From Gammaproteobacteria bacterium (GTDB taxonomy: Bacteria; Pseudomonadota; Gammaproteobacteria; Pseudomonadales; Ketobacteraceae), in contig JABLXQ010000003.1 in the NCBI GenBank assembly GCA_013178375.1, forward strand, positions 62,001 through 126,000: 64,000 nt of DNA, given 5' to 3'. The notes below the pieces were generated by a model. The model did no database searches. It saw nothing but the letters and a program-made list of their open reading frames with translations, and was not told where the DNA came from. Below are positions 61,556 to 64,000 of the stretch, piece by piece (within the stretch, counting starts at the first letter, position 1; every line of letters starts with the position of its first letter). The position numbers and the translations under genes were made by a program.

Positions 61556-63364
61556 TCAGTTGACCTGTAGTTCATGTGCGATGGAGGAGGAAACCGGAAC
61601 CGGAAATTCCAGCAGTTGCTGGGCGAAGGCCTTGCCTTGCGGATCGCTGCGCAGGCTGGCGATGCCGCCACCGCCCAGGCTGTTTTCCAGCAGAAAATTC
61701 AGTGCATGCAGCCCCGGCAGTTCCCAGCCCGACACTTTTCCAGTCTGTGGGTCCAGCACGTGTTGCATGTATTTCGCCACGGCGGCGGGTGTCAGCGCGG
61801 CCTTGATGAAGGGCAGATAATCCGGCTTGCGCGCAATCACGCCGATATTGGAATGGTTGCCCTTGTCGCCGCTGCGGGCCCAGGCCAGTTTCACCAGTGG
61901 TACGCTGGCGACCGTTTGCAGGCCCGAGGGCAGGCCCGAATGTAGGATAACCGGCGCGTCATTGACGCCGTCATAACCATTGGCGTTATTCACGGCGACG
62001 TCCGTAATCTGGCCCTGAATATCCATCACAGGTTGCACGCTGCTTTTCGGAACCAGACAGGAAAACAACCGGATCATCGGCGACACTTTCGGTCGGCCGC
62101 CGACAATACCGGTAATGCCCGGCGCCATACCGGTGGCCGCTTGCGCAATTTCCTTCGAGAACAGCACCAGCGCTTTTTTATCGCTGTGGCTGGCCGCGAT
62201 CTTCACCACCACTTCGCGAGAATCGTGCGCCCGGGAGCGCACGCCATAGGTGGCTTCGCTGCCCAGAATATCCACATCGGTGCGGCTGAAATCCGCCATG
62301 CCTTTTTCCGCGAACAGGCGGCTGACTTTTTTTAGAATCGCCGCACTGACGCGCTCGGCCTTGCGCCGGGCGTCGATGCCCGCAAGGATGAAAGACGCCG
62401 TAATGCGAAACCCGTCGGGATAGGTGGCAGACACTTTGTATTTGTCTGTCGGCGGTAAACCTTTCGCGCCACTCACCGTCACGCGGTCCTCGCCTGTTTG
62501 CTGTAAATTTACCTGCGTGAAATCGCACACTACATCCGGCAGGAAATAGGCGGCCGGATTGCCGATCTCATACACCAGCTGTTCGCCCACCGTGGCGCAG
62601 CTGACCAGTCCGCCGGTATTGTCCGGCTTGGTCACCACAAAGCTGCCATCCGCCGCGCATTCGATGACGGGAAAACCCATGTTGTCGTAGCCGGGAACAC
62701 TTTCCCAGTCAGTGAAATTGCCGCCGGTGCATTGCGCACCGCACTCGATGATATGGCCCGCCAGACTGCCCTGGGCCAGCTTGTCAAAATCGTTCCACTG
62801 CCAGCCGAATTCGTGCACCAGCGGTGCCAGCACCAGCGCGCTGTCCACCACCCGGCCGGTGATCACGATGTCCGCGCCGGCCTGCAGTGCCGCCACGATC
62901 GCAGGCGCGCCCAGATACGCATTCATGCTCACCATGAAAGGTGGCAGCGGTGTGCCGCGATCCATCTCCGTTACGCCCAGATTGCGGTAATCCGCCGCCC
63001 GGGGCAGCAGATCATCCCCCAGCACCAGCGCGACTTTCAGTTGCAGCCCGGCAGCGTCGATCAGTTTTTGCAACGCGTCGCGGCAGCCTTTGGGATTTAC
63101 TCCGCCGGCGTTGGCAATGATCTTCACGCCCTTGGCCGCAATCTCCGGCAGCAGTGGCTGCATGACGCTGGTGACGAAATCCGTCGCATAACCGGCATCC
63201 GGCTGCTGCATGCGGGCACCGGCCATGATCGACATGGTGATTTCGGCGAGGTAATCAAAAACCAGATAGTCCAGCTCGGCTTGGCGGATCAGTTGAAAGG
63301 CGGCGGATTCCGTGTCGCCCCAGAAGGCGGAGGCGCAGCCGATCCTGATGATTTTTCCGGTCAT
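61556..63364 (-). CDS. atuA: Acyclic terpene utilization protein AtuA (DUF1446 family)
   Basis: A 602-residue protein. The N-terminal DUF1446-type domain starts [17 protein letters not shown] and contains [33 protein letters not shown] and [20 protein letters not shown]; a C-terminal small domain follows after about 480. AtuA is a diagnostic member of the cluster, needed for growth on citronellol and geraniol in Pseudomonas, although its reaction is not firmly known. The ATG at 63364 is preferred to the longer frame. It is first in the operon and faces the promoter with an operator-like dyad. Confidence 0.93.
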   Translation of the reverse strand: MTGKIIRIGCASAFWGDTESAAFQLIRQAELDYLVFDYLAEITMSIMAGARMQQPDAGYATDFVTSVMQPLLPEIAAKGVKIIANAGGVNPKGCRDALQKLIDAAGLQLKVALVLGDDLLPRAADYRNLGVTEMDRGTPLPPFMVSMNAYLGAPAIVAALQAGADIVITGRVVDSALVLAPLVHEFGWQWNDFDKLAQGSLAGHIIECGAQCTGGNFTDWESVPGYDNMGFPVIECAADGSFVVTKPDNTGGLVSCATVGEQLVYEIGNPAAYFLPDVVCDFTQVNLQQTGEDRVTVSGAKGLPPTDKYKVSATYPDGFRITASFILAGIDARRKAERVSAAILKKVSRLFAEKGMADFSRTDVDILGSEATYGVRSRAHDSREVVVKIAASHSDKKALVLFSKEIAQAATGMAPGITGIVGGRPKVSPMIRLFSCLVPKSSVQPVMDIQGQITDVAVNNANGYDGVNDAPVILHSGLPSGLQTVASVPLVKLAWARSGDKGNHSNIGVIARKPDYLPFIKAALTPAAVAKYMQHVLDPQTGKVSGWELPGLHALNFLLENSLGGGGIASLRSDPQGKAFAQQLLEFPVPVSSSIAHELQVN

Positions 63365-63449
63365 GAAAGCACTACTCCTGGTTGTGTGTCCTGACGCGCG
63401 GGGCGGCGGGGCGGTTGCGAAAAACAGGCAGATACTGCAAAGTGGCCCT

Positions 63450-63479
63450 ACACTACCAAGCAAGCGCTTGGTTTGTAAA
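63450..63479 (-). promoter_or_regulatory. atuA promoter with AtuR operator-like dyad
   Basis: On the minus strand TTTACA (63479-63474) and TAGTGT (63455-63450) are 18 bases apart. The spacer is filled by the dyad ACCAAGC-N4-GCTTGGT (63455-63472), whose centre holds the palindrome CAAGCGCTTG. A repressor bound here would block RNA polymerase. AtuR of Pseudomonas binds inverted repeats in the same intergenic region; the identity of this dyad is inferred. Confidence 0.65.
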
Positions 63480-63565
63480 GTGCCCCAATGACCACTGGCT
63501 TTTTAGCGACCTTTGCGGTAAGAAAAGCCGCCCCGACCCGAGACCACCCACAGGCTGACCGACCC

Positions 63566-64000
63566 ATGACAGAACAAGCATCTCCGCTGGCCAATGGAAT
63601 GGACGATTCACCCCGTGGCCGCCTGCTGGCCGCCGCCGCTCACCTGTTCCGTACCAAGGGATTCGAGCGCACCACCGTCCGCGATCTGGCCCAGGCCGTC
63701 GGTATTCAGTCTGGCAGCATCTTCCATCATTTCAAAAGCAAGGAGGAAATCCTGCGCTGCGTGATGGAGGAAGTGATTCACTTCAACACCGATCGCATGA
63801 AAGCCGCGTTGATGCAGGCGCAGAGCCCCCGTGACAAGCTGCTGGCCCTGATCCGGTCAGAGCTGGTGTCCATCAATGGCGAAACCGGCGAGGCCATGGC
63901 CGTGCTGATTTACGAGTGGCGCAGCCTGAGCGAGGAAAGCCAGCGTTTCATCCTCACCCTGCGGGAGCATTACGAGCAGTTATGGCTGACCGTATTGAAC
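63566..64000 (+). CDS. atuR: TetR-family repressor AtuR, partial (3' end outside window)
   Basis: 145 codons are visible and the frame is open at the right edge. N-terminal helix-turn-helix: RTKGFERTTVRDLAQAVG followed by IQSGSIFHHFKSKEEILR. Then a helical ligand domain begins. It is divergent from atuA with 201 bases between starts, like the Pseudomonas atuR-atuA arrangement. It probably represses the atu operon until a CoA thioester of a terpenoid acid binds. Confidence 0.9.
   Translation, partial: MTEQASPLANGMDDSPRGRLLAAAAHLFRTKGFERTTVRDLAQAVGIQSGSIFHHFKSKEEILRCVMEEVIHFNTDRMKAALMQAQSPRDKLLALIRSELVSINGETGEAMAVLIYEWRSLSEESQRFILTLREHYEQLWLTVLN

Overview
The window reads as chromosomal core DNA of a gammaproteobacterium with a lipid- and hydrocarbon-oriented metabolism, of the Alcanivorax/Ketobacter/Marinobacter/Pseudomonas kind. 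The evidence is the gene order infC-rpmI-rplT-pheS-pheT-ihfA-merR-tRNA-Pro, a Pseudomonas-like htpX / alaA / msrB / gpx / ohrR-type block, a wax ester synthase (WS/DGAT), an acyl-CoA desaturase, and a complete acyclic terpene utilization (atu) cluster. Genus-level assignment is inference. No transposase, phage gene, CRISPR array or rRNA was seen.

Layout. 1-8.8 kb (minus strand): a nine-gene operon, running off the left edge, that encodes a Tol/Exb/Agl-type energised envelope complex: a large TPR lipoprotein, a second TPR lipoprotein, a small secreted protein, an ExbB/TolQ/AglR channel protein, two ExbD/TolR proteins, a TonB-like AgmX/PglI C-terminal protein, a TlpA-like thioredoxin, a secreted acidic coiled-coil protein and a further TPR protein. 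9-13.5 kb (plus): 5'-3' exonuclease, fructosamine-kinase-like protein, pdxB, and an ATP-NAD kinase-like protein. 13.5-20.1 kb: htpX (minus) with a sigma-32-like promoter, divergent from a DUF2760-Hsp70-Hsp70 chaperone cassette that contains a striking nested inverted repeat.

20.2-28.4 kb: a membrane adenylate cyclase, a Frag1/DRAM-like membrane protein, alaA, msrB, a glutathione peroxidase with its two-Cys OhrR/OspR-type regulator, a GST and small membrane proteins. 28.4-39.2 kb: SMP-30-like protein, tRNA-Glu, nfi (endonuclease V), glutamine amidotransferase, Atm1-type ABC exporter, fatty acid hydroxylase-like protein, WS/DGAT, uvrB, UDP-glucuronate epimerase-like protein and tRNA-Val. 39.2-45 kb: the translation operon infC (ATT start) to ihfA plus a MerR regulator and tRNA-Pro; thrS, which precedes infC in E. 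coli, is missing here and infC has its own promoter and a terminator-like leader.

45-52.8 kb: zapE, FHA protein, fatty acid desaturase, phasin-like protein, class C beta-lactamase-fold esterase, an unknown protein, nitronate monooxygenase-like oxidoreductase and an orphan Xre/MbcA-type antitoxin-like regulator. 52.9-64 kb: the atu cluster, with acyl-CoA synthetase (atuH-like) and atuF, E, D, C, B, A on the minus strand and the divergent TetR regulator atuR (cut by the right edge). Together these atu genes would activate citronellyl/geranyl-type acids to CoA thioesters, carboxylate the beta-methyl branch, hydrate it, and feed the chain to beta-oxidation. The surrounding wax ester, desaturase and phasin-like genes fit a cell that takes up branched and straight hydrocarbons and stores lipid. 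Strand shadows and antisense ORFs were ignored, and gene starts were chosen from Shine-Dalgarno sequence and family N-termini.
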